From Oxalobacteraceae bacterium (lineage in GTDB: Bacteria > Pseudomonadota > Gammaproteobacteria > Burkholderiales > Burkholderiaceae_D), in contig DPRS01000036.1 of assembly GCA_003537575.1 (NCBI GenBank), forward strand, positions 3,398 through 67,397: a stretch of DNA of 64,000 bases, written 5' to 3'. This document shows positions 16,151 through 24,077 of this stretch, one piece after another. The number at the start of each line of letters is the position of its first letter. The stretch's first letter is position 1. Made by a program: the position numbers and the translations under genes. The notes beneath the pieces are model-generated. The model saw only the letters and a list, made by a program, of their open reading frames with translations, had not been told where the DNA came from and ran no database searches.

Positions 16151-18430
16151 TCAGGCTTTTACCGTCGCCTGGGTTGTCGAAGTTGCCTTGACGCCAGACT
16201 TGTTACCGACCAGGAGTTTCCAGGCGAACAGCGTCAGGAACACGATACCGATCGAGAACACGATGTCACCGGGCACGCGCAGCCAAACCATGGTTTCCAT
16301 GAAGGTGGAGTGAACCACTTCCGACGAACGGGCGAACCACACGCCATGGGTGATGCTGGCCCAGGCCTGGTAGATACCGGCCGGCACCAGTGAGATGAAC
16401 ACCATCATTGCCAAGCCGATATTGAGCGACCAGAAAGCCGGCGCCAGCAGGCGGTCAGACCAGACGGCGCGCTCGAACATGCCGCGCAGGCAGAACAGCA
16501 TCAGGCCGATGCCGAGCATGCCGTACACGCCGAACAGTGCGGCATGGCCGTGAGCGGCAGTCATGTTCATGCCCTGCATGTAGTACAGCGCGATCGGGGT
16601 GTTGATCGAGAAGCCCAGCAGGCCCGCGCCAACCACGTTCCAGAAGCCGACGGCGATGAAGCACAGGATCGCCCACTTGTAGGACTGCACCCAGGGCGCG
16701 GCCTTCGAGCGCTGGTAGTTGCGATAAGCCTCGATGCCGATCAGCGACAGCGGCACCACTTCCAGCGCGGAGAACATGGCGCCGATGGCGATCACCACGG
16801 TCGGCGTGCCGGTGAAGTACAGGTGGTGCAGCGTGCCCAGGATGCCGCCGAACAGGAACACGATGGTTTCCAGCACGATGGCGCTGTTGGCAGCTTTTGC
16901 ATGGATCAGGCCGAGACGGGTGAACAGCAGGGCGATGACCGCGGTGGCGAACACTTCGAAGAAGCCTTCGACCCACAGGTGCACCAGCCACCAGCGCCAG
17001 TATTCGACCATCGAATAGTGGGTTTGCTGGCCCCAGACGAGGGAGGTGGCGTAGAAGCCGCCGATGCACAGCGCAGCCAGGAACACCATGGCGATCAGGC
17101 CGCGGCTTTCCGAGGGCTTTTTCAGGGCCGGCCACAGGCCGCGTCCCAGCAGCAGCACCCAGAACAGCAGGCCGACGAACAGCAGGATTTGCCAGACGCG
17201 GCCCATGCTGGTGAATTCCAGGCCCTGATTGCCAAGCCAGAAGCTGAAGTCGACGCCGGAATTCTGCAGGGTGCCGAGCCAGCCGGATGCGGTCGAGCCG
17301 ACCACGATGAACAGCAAGGCATAGAACAGCACGTTGACGCCCAGCTTCTGGAATTTCGGCTCATGCCCGGAGATCGCTGGAGCGATATACAGGCCGGTGG
17401 CCAGCCAGGCGGTGGCGATCCACAGCACCGCGAACTGGGTGTGGATGGTGCGGGATACCGAGAACGGCAGGATCTCGCCGAGCGGGATGCCGAAGAAGCT
17501 CTGACCTTCCACGGCATAGTGCGCGGTGATGATGCCGAAGCCCACTTGCGCCAGGATCAGCCCGATCACCACGAAGAAGTATTTTTTCGTGGCCAGCATC
17601 GACGGCGTGGCCTTCAGCGAAAACAGCGGGTCTGCCTTGGGCGGCGTCGGATCATCCTCTTCCTTCGAGCGGGAATGGACGAAGATCATGCCGGCGATCG
17701 CGCCGATCATCAGGATCACGCTGGCGATCGACCAGATGCCGTTGCTGGCCGGAGGAGTATTGTCCACCAGCGGCTCATGCGGCCAGTTGCTGGTATAGCT
17801 CAAGCCGGTTTCGCCCGGACGGTCGGTGGTTGCCGACCAGGAAGACCAGAAGAAGAAAGCCGTCAGCGCAGCGCGATCGGCCGGCTCGGACAGCGAGAGC
17901 GACTTCATCGCATAATCTTCACGCAGACCGTCGAACGCCTTTTCATCACCGAACAGGCCGGCGTAGTGCTTGGCGACTTCCTGCACTGCCTGGGCACGTT
18001 CTGCGCTCAGGGTAATCTGACCGGTTTGCGCGTCGTAGGTGTTGCGACGCATTTCCTCCTTCAGCAGACCGTTCAGTTGCGCCTGGCGGCCGGCGTCCAG
18101 TTCCGCCCAGGACTTGCCGAAGTCGCGCTTGGCCCAGATGTCACGCAAGGCCACCGCTTCACGGTGCAGCCAGTCGGCCGACCAGTCCGGCGCCAGATAG
18201 CTGCCATGGCCCCAGACCGAGCCGACCTGCTGGCCGCCTGCGGCTTGCCAGGCTTGCTGGCCGCGCATTACCTGACCTTCTGAAAATACGACATCTCCTT
18301 GACTGCTGATGACTTGTTTCGGGATTGGCGGCGCCGCTAGATAGATCTCGGTGCCGACCCATCCCAGTACCGAGAATGAGAGGACACAGATGACAGCGAG
18401 CCAAGTCCATAGTTTGCGCGTAGCGTGCAT
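16151..18430 (-). CDS. norB: Quinol-dependent nitric oxide reductase (qNor)
   Basis: A 759-residue single-subunit enzyme that reduces NO to N2O with quinol as donor. It has an N-terminal extension of about 250 residues replacing NorC, beginning with one TM segment, then the 12-helix heme-copper-oxidase core. Visible blocks include RTIHTQFAVLWIATAWLATGLY, VHLWVEGFFEVFATAVIALL and MNMTAAHGHAALFGVYGMLG, which carry the heme and FeB His and Glu residues. No separate norC is present, in agreement with qNor. The ATG at 18430 (MHATRKLW) has AAGGA upstream; an ORF extension to 18469 is unlikely. It is divergent from nsrR. Confidence 0.96.
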   Translation of the reverse strand: MHATRKLWTWLAVICVLSFSVLGWVGTEIYLAAPPIPKQVISSQGDVVFSEGQVMRGQQAWQAAGGQQVGSVWGHGSYLAPDWSADWLHREAVALRDIWAKRDFGKSWAELDAGRQAQLNGLLKEEMRRNTYDAQTGQITLSAERAQAVQEVAKHYAGLFGDEKAFDGLREDYAMKSLSLSEPADRAALTAFFFWSSWSATTDRPGETGLSYTSNWPHEPLVDNTPPASNGIWSIASVILMIGAIAGMIFVHSRSKEEDDPTPPKADPLFSLKATPSMLATKKYFFVVIGLILAQVGFGIITAHYAVEGQSFFGIPLGEILPFSVSRTIHTQFAVLWIATAWLATGLYIAPAISGHEPKFQKLGVNVLFYALLFIVVGSTASGWLGTLQNSGVDFSFWLGNQGLEFTSMGRVWQILLFVGLLFWVLLLGRGLWPALKKPSESRGLIAMVFLAALCIGGFYATSLVWGQQTHYSMVEYWRWWLVHLWVEGFFEVFATAVIALLFTRLGLIHAKAANSAIVLETIVFLFGGILGTLHHLYFTGTPTVVIAIGAMFSALEVVPLSLIGIEAYRNYQRSKAAPWVQSYKWAILCFIAVGFWNVVGAGLLGFSINTPIALYYMQGMNMTAAHGHAALFGVYGMLGIGLMLFCLRGMFERAVWSDRLLAPAFWSLNIGLAMMVFISLVPAGIYQAWASITHGVWFARSSEVVHSTFMETMVWLRVPGDIVFSIGIVFLTLFAWKLLVGNKSGVKATSTTQATVKA

Positions 18431-18480
18431 GGTGGTTCCTTGGTTAGTGGTGTTGAAAAGAATAAACAAAAGTTTCCTTT

Positions 18481-18503
18481 AAGATGTATTCTAAGTGCAT
18501 CTT
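18481..18503 (-). promoter_or_regulatory. NsrR operator 1 (norB-proximal)
   Basis: A 23-bp near-palindrome: AAGATGTATT, 4 nt, GTGCATCTT. It matches the NsrR pattern AAGATGyATTT-N-AAATrCATCTT closely. It lies 51 bp upstream of the norB ATG, at the predicted transcription start, so binding of NsrR would repress norB until NO damages its Fe-S cluster. Confidence 0.8.
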
Positions 18504-18507
18504 TTAG

Positions 18508-18530
18508 AACATGCAATTAATATGTATCTT
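18508..18530 (-). promoter_or_regulatory. NsrR operator 2 (tandem)
   Basis: A second 23-bp site: AACATGCAAT, 4 nt, ATGTATCTT, only 4 nt from operator 1. Its left half has one departure from consensus (AACATG for AAGATG). It sits where the norB -10 region would be, and between the divergent norB and nsrR promoters. Confidence 0.7.
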
Positions 18531-18535
18531 TAAAA

Positions 18536-18549
18536 TTGACTTACATCAC
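18536..18549 (-). promoter_or_regulatory. Dnr/Nnr-type activator box upstream of norB
   Basis: On the minus strand GTGATGTAAGTCAA resembles TTGAT-N4-GTCAA with one mismatch. Centred at -41.5, the start site falls near 18501, inside NsrR operator 1, so activation and repression would be integrated at one promoter. Confidence 0.55.
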
Positions 18550-18615
18550 GAATCGCCATAAACCTATAGAATGAATGGCGCTTTAAAACCTGATAAAACG
18601 GATGCTGTTTACGCC

Positions 18616-19083
18616 ATGAGACTGACTTCTTACACCGATTACGCGCTGCGAACGCTGATGTATCTTGCAGCCAACCGGGACCGGCTGGTGACCATCCAGG
18701 ACATCGCCGACCTGCATGGCATTGCCAAAAACCACCTGACCAAGGTGGTGCATCAATTAGGCTTGCTGGGGCTGGTGGATACTGTGCGGGGCCGCAACGG
18801 CGGGCTCATGCTGGGCCGCGAACCTGGCGCGATCAATATCGGCGAGGTGGTGCGCTCGACAGAAACAGACTTTCTCATGGCCGAGTGCTTCGATGAAAAC
18901 AATCAGGGATGCGCCTATTCGGCGGCATGCAGGCTCAAGAACGTGCTGGGCGAAGCGACTGCCGCCTATTTGCGCGTGCTTGACAGCGTAACGCTGGAAA
19001 ACCTGATGCAAAAACCTCAAAGCACTGCCCCCCTCCTTCAGCCGATCCGCGTACAAAAGTCGCGAAGCACGTCAAAGACATGA
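18616..19083 (+). CDS. nsrR: NO-sensing Rrf2-family repressor NsrR
   Basis: A 155-residue Rrf2 regulator. The N-terminal winged helix (MRLTSYTDYALRTLMYLA; then HGIAKNHLTKVVHQL as recognition helix) is typical. Three Cys in CFDENNQGCAYSAAC (C-x7-C-x5-C) are the Fe-S ligands expected for NsrR. NO disrupts the cluster and releases DNA. The ATG at 18616 gives the standard family N-terminus; the frame extends to 18571 without support. It is divergent from norB, with two matching operators in between, so autoregulation is likely. Confidence 0.93.
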   Translation: MRLTSYTDYALRTLMYLAANRDRLVTIQDIADLHGIAKNHLTKVVHQLGLLGLVDTVRGRNGGLMLGREPGAINIGEVVRSTETDFLMAECFDENNQGCAYSAACRLKNVLGEATAAYLRVLDSVTLENLMQKPQSTAPLLQPIRVQKSRSTSKT

Positions 19084-19165
19084 GCCTTGTGCCGTTAGCA
19101 CATTTATAATGGCTGCCGGTGCTGTGGATAAGTTTGTGAGTATTTTTCCAGATTAAAGCAAAGTA

Positions 19166-19231
19166 TTGATTTAAAAGAATATTTTCCTGTGTTCGATTCT
19201 TTAAGGGAATAATTTTATTCTTTTAAATCAA
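19166..19231. repeat. Perfect 16-bp inverted repeat between nsrR and xseA
   Basis: TTGATTTAAAAGAATA (19166-19181) and TATTCTTTTAAATCAA (19216-19231) are exact reverse complements, 34 bp apart. The element is AT-rich and lies 92 bp upstream of the xseA start. It could be an operator for a dimer pair or form a stem-loop in a leader transcript. No coding sequence is seen in this gap. Confidence 0.6.
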
Positions 19232-19323
19232 AGGCTTATGATTAACCAATAGCAACATCATGTTCCACAGAAAGAATTGCCAAATTCATGGCATTGTGGA
19301 CAGATGCTGCGATTCAAAAACCC

Positions 19324-20685
19324 ATGAATTCCAATAACTTTCCTGCTGGCACGGATGCAGGCCAGCAAGTGTTGACTGTTTCTGTCTTGAACCAGACCGT
19401 GGCACGCATGCTGGAAAGGAATTTCCCCTTGTTATGGGTATCGGGGGAAATCTCCAATTTCACCCGCGCCGCCTCGGGCCACTGGTATTTCACCTTGAAA
19501 GATGAAGGAGCGCAGGTGCGTGCCGTGATGTTCCGCGGCCGCGCCCAGCATGCCGGCTTCACCCCGAAGGAAGGCGACCGCGTGGAGGTGCGTGCCCTGG
19601 TGACGTTGTACGCGCCGCGCGGCGATTACCAGCTGAACGTGGAAGCAGTGCGCCGCGCCGGCCTGGGCAACTTGTATGAAGCTTTCCTGCAATTGAAGGA
19701 AAAGCTGACGCGCGAGGGCCTGTTCGATGCGGCGCGCAAGCGCCCTCTGCCGGTCTTTCCGCGCGCGATCGGCATCGTCACCAGCCTGCAGGCGGCGGCC
19801 TTACGCGATGTGCTGACCGCCCTGCGGCGGCGCGCCCCGCATGTGCGGGTGATCATTTATCCGGCGCCAGTGCAAGGCGAAGGCGCCGGTGCGAAAATTG
19901 CCGAAGCCATCCGTAACGCTTCCGCGCGCGCCGAATGCGATGTGCTGCTGGTGTGCCGTGGCGGCGGCAGCATCGAGGATCTGTGGTCATTCAACGATGA
20001 AGGCGTGGCGCGCGCCATCGTGGCTTGCGGCATGCCGGTGATTTCCGGCGTCGGCCACGAAACCGATTTCACGCTGGCCGATTTCGCCGCCGACCTGCGC
20101 GCGCCGACCCCGACGGCCGCCGCCGAGCTGGCGGCCACGCCGCGCGCCGACTGGATGGCAGCACTGGAAACCGGCGCCGACGATCTCACGCGCGCCTTGC
20201 GACGGCAGCTGGCGGATACGGCGCAGAGCGTCGACTGGCTGTCGCGCCGGCTGACCAGCCCTGCCGCGCTGATCCGCCACGAACGGCTGAAGCTGCAGGG
20301 ATTGCAGACGCGCCTGGCACACGCTACCCGCGCACCGCTGACGCGTGCGCGCCATGCCCTGGCACAAGCCGGCATTCGCTTGTCGGCCCGACTGCCGCAA
20401 ACCGCGGCGCACCGCCGCCAACTGCTCGAGTACGCGCGCTGCTTCAATAACGGCATGGCAAACCTGCAGGCGCAGCGGCGGCTGGCCCTGGCGGGTCTGG
20501 CGGCGCAACTGGAATTGCTCAATCCGCAGCGCACCCTGGAGCGAGGCTATGCCATGGTCACGGATGCGCATGGCAATATCGTGCGTGCGCCCGCGCAGGT
20601 GCATCCGCGCCAGAGCATTACCTTGCGCCTCGCGCAAGGCACGGTAGACGTGGGAGTTGCATCGGTGCAGCAAGCTCTGGAGTAG
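19324..20685 (+). CDS. xseA: Exodeoxyribonuclease VII large subunit
   Basis: A 453-residue protein. The N-terminal OB-fold domain (LTVSVLNQTVARMLERNF, LWVSGEISNF, SGHWYFTLKD) is followed by the catalytic domain (PRAIGIVTS, VLLVCRGGGSIEDLWSFNDE, GVGHETDFTLADFAADLRAPTPTAAAE) and a long C-terminal helical region. With XseB it degrades single-stranded DNA. The ATG at 19324 gives the usual family N-terminus; the frame is open to 19288. No xseB is adjacent. Confidence 0.97.
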   Translation: MNSNNFPAGTDAGQQVLTVSVLNQTVARMLERNFPLLWVSGEISNFTRAASGHWYFTLKDEGAQVRAVMFRGRAQHAGFTPKEGDRVEVRALVTLYAPRGDYQLNVEAVRRAGLGNLYEAFLQLKEKLTREGLFDAARKRPLPVFPRAIGIVTSLQAAALRDVLTALRRRAPHVRVIIYPAPVQGEGAGAKIAEAIRNASARAECDVLLVCRGGGSIEDLWSFNDEGVARAIVACGMPVISGVGHETDFTLADFAADLRAPTPTAAAELAATPRADWMAALETGADDLTRALRRQLADTAQSVDWLSRRLTSPAALIRHERLKLQGLQTRLAHATRAPLTRARHALAQAGIRLSARLPQTAAHRRQLLEYARCFNNGMANLQAQRRLALAGLAAQLELLNPQRTLERGYAMVTDAHGNIVRAPAQVHPRQSITLRLAQGTVDVGVASVQQALE

Positions 20686-20784
20686 ATAGGCCTACAAGTG
20701 GCTCCCTGCAATCCTTTCGCATCCGTCATACAATGAAGGGCTTTCAAAAAAACCATCATTTGCCAACCAAGAAAGGATAAGTTC

Positions 20785-21363
20785 ATGGAACACACCCTGC
20801 CGCCGCTACCCTATGCAATGGACGCCCTGCAACCGCACATTTCCAAGGAAACCCTGGAATATCACTACGGCAAGCATCATCAGGCATATGTCACCAACCT
20901 GAACAACCTGATCAAAGGCACCGACTTCGAAAACGCCTTGCTGGAAGACATCATCAAGAAAGCTTCCGGTGGCGTCTTCAATAACGCGGCCCAGGTCTGG
21001 AACCACACCTTTTACTGGAACGGCCTGAAGCCCAACGGCGGCGGCGCTCCGGCCGGCGCGCTGGCGGATGCCATCAATGCCAAGTGGGGCTCGTTCGACA
21101 AGTTCAAGGAAGAATTCACCAAATCCGGCATCGGCAACTTCGGTTCCGGCTGGACCTGGCTGGTGAAGAAGGCTGACGGTTCGGTCGACATCGTCAACAC
21201 CTCGAATGCCGCCACGCCGCTGACCACCGCCGACAAGGCGCTGCTGACCTGCGACGTCTGGGAACACGCCTACTACATCGATTACCGCAACGCCCGGCCG
21301 AAGTACATCGAGTCGTTCTGGAGCCTGGTCAACTGGGAATTCGTGGCGAAAAATTTCGCCTAA
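20785..21363 (+). CDS. sodB: Iron superoxide dismutase
   Basis: A 192-residue cytoplasmic Fe-SOD that converts superoxide to O2 and H2O2. Metal ligands are His27, His74, Asp157 and His161 (DVWEHAYYIDYRN). The AAQVWNHTFYW block with Gln70 is the Fe-type signature, rather than Mn-type. AAAGGATAAG precedes the ATG. It follows xseA by 99 bp and ends at a strong terminator. Confidence 0.97.
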   Translation: MEHTLPPLPYAMDALQPHISKETLEYHYGKHHQAYVTNLNNLIKGTDFENALLEDIIKKASGGVFNNAAQVWNHTFYWNGLKPNGGGAPAGALADAINAKWGSFDKFKEEFTKSGIGNFGSGWTWLVKKADGSVDIVNTSNAATPLTTADKALLTCDVWEHAYYIDYRNARPKYIESFWSLVNWEFVAKNFA

Positions 21364-21441
21364 GAGATTTCCTTTTCCGGGTAGAGAAAAACGCAGGCAA
21401 GACAGTTTCACACGCCTGCATCTTCATCATCTCCGGACAAT

Positions 21442-21480
21442 AACAAGGGAGCCGGCACCTGTGTGCACGGCTCCCTTGTT
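21442..21480 (+). terminator. Rho-independent terminator after sodB
   Basis: AACAAGGGAGCCG (21442-21454) pairs with CGGCTCCCTTGTT (21468-21480), followed by a T-rich CCTTCT tail. It lies 79 nt after the sodB stop. The rest of 21364-21752 is AT-rich non-coding sequence containing a palindrome at 21635. Confidence 0.8.
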
Positions 21481-21634
21481 CCTTCTGGAAAATCAGCATC
21501 ACAAGCCGCTTCCATCCCATAATTTTCCTACCGCAACAAGCAATTATTGCGACATGGAAAAGCTTTCATAGATATAGCAAAGCCAATTATTTTTTGCTTT
21601 CCCTAAAAGATTTCCTAAAATTAAACATTGAGAT

Positions 21635-21650
21635 TTATCTGCGCAGATAA
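21635..21650. promoter_or_regulatory. Perfect 16-bp palindrome upstream of wrbA
   Basis: TTATCTGC-GCAGATAA is a perfect palindrome centred 110 bp upstream of the wrbA ATG. Its size and place suit a dimeric repressor or activator. The regulator is not identifiable from this window. Confidence 0.5.
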
Positions 21651-21752
21651 GCAACATCGAAAACACCTTGCCGGACGGAGTATGCTATAAACGATTTTGT
21701 TAAACATTAACCAAGATTTTCCGAGGCAGTCCTACGACCGACAGGAGGTTAT

Positions 21753-22373
21753 ATGGCAACCAAAGTGCAGGTGGTGTTTTACAGTTCCCATGGTCACATC
21801 TATAAAATGGCCGAAGCGGTGGCGGCAGGTGCGCGTGAAGTTGAAGGAGTAGAAGCGACCCTGCTGCAGGTGCCGGAGCTGGTGCCAGATGATGTGCTGG
21901 AAAAATCAGGCGCCAAAGCAGCCCGCCAGGCATTTGCTCATGTGCCGGTCGCCTCGGTTGAGCAGTTGCCCGAAGCCGATGCCATCATTTTCGGCACCCC
22001 TACCCGTTTTGGCAACATGTGCGCACAAATGCGCAATTTTCTTGACCAGACCGGCGGCCTCTGGATGAAAGGCTCATTAGTAGGCAAGGTCGGCAGTGTC
22101 TTCACCAGCACCGCGACCCAGCATGGTGGCCAGGAAACCACGCTGACGAGCTTCCACACCACTCTTCTGCACCAGGGCATGATCATTGTCGGCCTGCCCT
22201 ATTCCGAGGCGCGCCAGATGTCGATGGATGGCATCACTGGCGGGAGTCCATACGGCGCGTCCACCATCACCGCCGGTGACGGCTCGCGCATGCCGAGTGA
22301 AAACGAACTGGCAATGGCCCGCTTCCAGGGCCGCCATGTTGCAGAGATCGCGAAAAAGCAGGCGCCAAAATAG
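21753..22373 (+). CDS. wrbA: NAD(P)H:quinone oxidoreductase WrbA
   Basis: A 206-residue flavodoxin-like protein. The FMN-binding loop YSSHGHIYKMAE is at the start, followed by FGTPTRFGNMCAQMRNFLDQTGGLW and the family block SVFTSTATQHGGQETTL. WrbA performs two-electron quinone reduction, limiting semiquinone and oxidative stress. AGGAGGTT is well placed before the ATG. It is followed by doxX and pirin genes on the same strand, suggesting a redox-stress unit. Confidence 0.95.
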   Translation: MATKVQVVFYSSHGHIYKMAEAVAAGAREVEGVEATLLQVPELVPDDVLEKSGAKAARQAFAHVPVASVEQLPEADAIIFGTPTRFGNMCAQMRNFLDQTGGLWMKGSLVGKVGSVFTSTATQHGGQETTLTSFHTTLLHQGMIIVGLPYSEARQMSMDGITGGSPYGASTITAGDGSRMPSENELAMARFQGRHVAEIAKKQAPK

Positions 22374-22496
22374 ATCTCTCGCCGCCAAGGCGAAGCAGTG
22401 ATGCGAAATTCTGGCCTGGCTGACTGCGAGGCCGGGATTGTGACAACTGATTGATTGAGCGAGGCACTTAAGCACGACAACCAAAGGGAGAGCAAC

Positions 22497-22904
22497 ATGG
22501 ACAAGGCACTCGAGATCGTAGCTCGGATATTGATGTCGCAGATTTACATCATTTCCGGCTGGAGCAAACTGACCGGCTTTAGCGGCACGCAAGGCTATTT
22601 CACTTCCATGGGATTGCCCATGCCCGGCGTGGTGACTCCCCTGGTCATCCTGATTGAGCTCGGCGGCGGCTTGCTCCTGTTGGCCGGATTCAAGACACGC
22701 TGGGTCGCCGCAATCCTCGCCCTGTTCAGTATCGCCACCGCCTTCGTTGCGCACACCAATTTCGCCGAACCGGGTCAGATGAACAATTTCATGAAAAATC
22801 TGGCGATGGCAGGCGGCTACCTGCTGTTCATGAAATATGGTGCAGATTCGCCAAGCGTCGACGCCGCGAGCGGCAGCAAGCATGCCAGCCAGCGCCTGAC
22901 TTAA
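22497..22904 (+). CDS. DoxX family membrane protein
   Basis: A 135-residue protein with four predicted membrane segments. Family blocks: ILMSQIYIISGWSKLTGFSGT near the start and LIELGGGLLLLAGFKTRWVA in the middle. DoxX-type proteins are small inner-membrane proteins, some linked to quinone redox; the exact role of this subgroup is unclear. The ATG at 22497 has AAGGGAGAG upstream, so the frame extension to 22455 is not used. It precedes the pirin gene by 19 nt, so the two are likely co-transcribed. Confidence 0.88.
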   Translation: MDKALEIVARILMSQIYIISGWSKLTGFSGTQGYFTSMGLPMPGVVTPLVILIELGGGLLLLAGFKTRWVAAILALFSIATAFVAHTNFAEPGQMNNFMKNLAMAGGYLLFMKYGADSPSVDAASGSKHASQRLT

Positions 22905-22923
22905 GAATGCAAGAGGGATAGCC

Positions 22924-23853
22924 ATGTCGAGCGAGCCTGAACTGCCACCGGACAGTACGCTGGAAGCCGTGGTGGTGCCGCGCACTCACGACCTGGGCGA
23001 CAACTTTGAAGTACGGCGCGCCCTGCCCTCCCGGCAAAAGCGCATGGTCGGGCCGTTCGTCTTCCTCGATCAGATGGGGCCGCATGTTTTTTCAACAGGC
23101 AAGGGGTTGGATGTTCGGCCGCATCCGCACATCGGCCTGGCGACCGTCACTTATCTTTTTTCCGGCGAGATTTTGCATCGCGACAGCTTGGGTAGCGTGC
23201 AGACGATTCGCCCCGGTGACGTCAACTGGATGACGGCCGGCCGCGGCATCGTCCATTCCGAACGCACCGCCGCCGAAACGCGGCTTCATGAATCCGCCCT
23301 GTTCGGCCTGCAATGCTGGGTGGCGCTGCCGCGCGCCGAGGAAGAACGCGACCCCGATTTTCGCCACACCGGCATCGCCGAATTGCCTGTCGAGGAAGCT
23401 GAAGGCGTGACGGCGCGCATCATCGCCGGCAGTTTTTTCAATCGCCGCTCGCCGGTACAGGCCCTGTCCGACCTGTTCTACGTCGATGTGCAGCTGCAGC
23501 CAGGCGCACAGGTGGAGATGCCGGCCGAGTATGCCGAGCGAGCCATTTACGTGGTCGAAGGCAGGCTCGATCTTGGCAAGGATGGCCAATTCGATGCCGG
23601 TCAACTTCTGGTGCTCAAACCCGGCCAGCGCATCACGCTTACCGCTGGACAGCAGCAGGTTCGGGCGATGCTGCTGGGCGGCGAACCGATGGATGGACCG
23701 CGCTACCTGACCTGGAATTTCGTTTCCAGTTCAAGCGAACGCATCGAGCAGGCAAAACAGGATTGGCGCGAGCAACGTTTTGCTCCGGTGCCTGGCGAAA
23801 CTGAATTCATTCCGCTACCCGATCTGCCGGGCAAACCTGTACGTTACCCATAA
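22924..23853 (+). CDS. Pirin family protein
   Basis: A 309-residue bicupin. The metal-binding N-terminal cupin shows RPHPHIGLATVTYLFSGEILHRDSLG-type signature (His-x-His, then His) and GDVNWMTAGRGIVHSER. The C-terminal cupin includes LQPGAQVEMPAEYAERAIYVVEG-like sequence. Bacterial pirins include quercetin dioxygenases and redox-responsive regulators of metabolism. RBS AAGAGGGATA precedes the ATG. It is the third gene after wrbA and doxX. Confidence 0.93.
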   Translation: MSSEPELPPDSTLEAVVVPRTHDLGDNFEVRRALPSRQKRMVGPFVFLDQMGPHVFSTGKGLDVRPHPHIGLATVTYLFSGEILHRDSLGSVQTIRPGDVNWMTAGRGIVHSERTAAETRLHESALFGLQCWVALPRAEEERDPDFRHTGIAELPVEEAEGVTARIIAGSFFNRRSPVQALSDLFYVDVQLQPGAQVEMPAEYAERAIYVVEGRLDLGKDGQFDAGQLLVLKPGQRITLTAGQQQVRAMLLGGEPMDGPRYLTWNFVSSSSERIEQAKQDWREQRFAPVPGETEFIPLPDLPGKPVRYP

Positions 23854-24077
23854 GAATGGGGTTATCAAACCACTTGGCATATAATTGCCTTAGTGAACCG
23901 TTCTACCGGCTCCATTCAAAACGCTGCGTCTCATTGTAACGACCGCTGTGGCACACGGTCCAATCAAGTGCATGCCGCCGAGGCGCGTCTTGCTCAATCA
24001 ATAGTGCCCTGCTTTACCTGTTCCGCCCAGAGCCGCAGGAAAAGAAGGTAACGCACAACAATTCAAAAGGAAGGCCT

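Noticed and set aside
16544..18283. Long plus-strand open frame opposite norB
   Set aside because: Gln-, His- and Asp-rich antisense reading of norB; not a real protein.
23874..23888. Possible sigma-54 promoter before the antiporter gene (TGGCATATAATTGC)
   Set aside because: The GG to GC distance is one base too short; TATAAT here may instead be an ordinary -10 element without a clear -35.
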